Positions 63,263-64,000 of a DNA stretch of 64,000 nt are shown here, in pieces. The translations under genes were made by a program, and so were the position numbers. The notes beneath the pieces were generated by a model, which saw nothing but the letters and a program-made list of their open reading frames with translations, did not search any database and was not told the origin of the DNA. The DNA comes from Lithospermum erythrorhizon. Taxonomy: Eukaryota; Streptophyta; Magnoliopsida; Boraginales; Boraginaceae. The number at the start of each line of letters is the position of its first letter. Position 1 is the stretch's first letter. The stretch covers positions 186,001 through 250,000 of the forward strand of contig JADFUC010000514.1 of NCBI GenBank assembly GCA_019722365.1, given 5' to 3'.

Positions 63263-64000
63263 CTTTATAATTATATATGCTCTGTAAATCAAGAACTGAT
63301 AACAATTTAATTCTAGTTTTTCAGAGAAATCATATAATTAAACAAAAATGAGATACATGATAAACATTAACATGCATTAATGGATATGAAGAGGTTTCTG
63401 TCAAAACAGGGTAAGAGGGTTGGTACTCTTGTCATAATAAAGAGATTGTTTTAAATCCAAACATTATCTACTATGACATAGACAGTACAATAAGATATTT
63501 TTATTTATTCCATTACCTTGAAAAAGGGTGTCAAGAACTGCAAAGATATTGCACAACCTATGATGATTTCTTGTACAAGGAAAAAGATTAAAAAAATGAC
63601 TTTTTAATCCAAATGACAACTACTTCTATTTGAAGAAAATAGTTTCTTGAAGCTGGCTAGGAGGAGATTGCATGATGAAGAATCCATGGCAGGGGCATAT
63701 ATAAGGGATCAATTGAAAAGAAGAAAAAGGAAAAGGATGTGCATGTGGTTATTTATTGCAGAATTTAATATGGATTTAACAGGAGAACTAAGATTGAAGA
63801 TCAGAAAGAGAGTTGGTGTGGAAAAGGGGCAGAGATTTCAACAAAACATATAATGATCATTGAACTACATACTAGAGAAGAAAAAAGGTAAGATGGAGTT
63901 ATCAAATACTCCGTATTATCATACTACTCCTTATTAAATTAGGAACACTGGGGCAGGTAAATATATTAATTGTCTCAAGTGAAAAGTTCATAGAAAGTTT
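63263..64000 (-). promoter_or_regulatory. Presumed leader and promoter region of the GIR-type gene
   Basis: TTATATATGCCCC on the minus strand at about 63694-63706 could be a TATA box. Downstream of it an upstream ATG (in GCCATGGATTC, about 63686) opens a frame MDSSSCNLLLASFKK of about 27 codons, a possible uORF. If TTTACAG near 63283 is a real acceptor, a leader intron lies between. All by inspection only. Confidence 0.35.

Overview
The window reads as nuclear DNA of a flowering plant, most likely a eudicot. It is AT-rich. The genes are small and far apart, with GT-AG introns whose proteins match plant families, and the space between them is filled by decayed LTR retrotransposons, MITEs and SINE-like repeats. 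I cannot name the species from sequence alone.

Eight protein-coding loci can be supported. From left to right: the 3' part of a type-A DnaJ co-chaperone gene (+, 340-1523, with a 77-bp insertion that breaks the reading frame); an intronless PUB22/23/24-type U-box E3 ubiquitin ligase (+, 4671-5921); an eight-exon DDRGK1/UFBP1 gene of the ufmylation pathway (+, 14996-17692); a truncated, frame-broken Neprosin-family pseudogene (+, 19968-20937); a candidate CLAVATA3/CLE peptide gene (-, about 21719-21948, gene model incomplete); a two-exon NDR1/HIN1-like (LEA_2) membrane protein (+, 35418-36543); an intronless CAF1 deadenylase (-, 46791-47609); a four-exon UEV1/MMS2-type E2 variant (-, 55339-59012); and a GIR1/GIR2-type EAR-motif repressor (-, 62927-63262). 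The Neprosin locus is a ninth, non-functional one. The genes do not form a cluster. Three belong to ubiquitin or ubiquitin-like systems (U-box E3, UEV1, DDRGK1), but they are 10-40 kb apart and nothing in the sequence links them.

The rest is mostly repeats. A Ty1/copia element lies at 6377-11554 (+). Its two LTRs would both be 403 bp except that the 5' LTR carries a ~220-bp insertion. Two related, heavily decayed LTR elements lie at 24450-29832 and about 40529-46326, both on the minus strand. A mosaic of retroelement debris, minisatellites and a ~520-bp direct duplication fills 49240-53280. Smaller repeats include a family with GGTTCGGTT-type termini (23250-23880, 37118-37745 and relatives), several Stowaway-like MITEs, a tandem pair of T-tract-bounded SINE-like units (54005-54476), a pair of homologous GC-rich units (about 1735-1955 and 39448-39640), and opposed C-rich and G-rich tracts with G-quadruplex motifs (33950-34100 and 34561-34680).

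I found no system that I can call new. The most useful leads are the CLE-motif locus, the insertion in the DnaJ exon, and the repeat structures described in the findings. Exon models were made by eye from conserved protein matches and splice sites and were not tested against transcripts.
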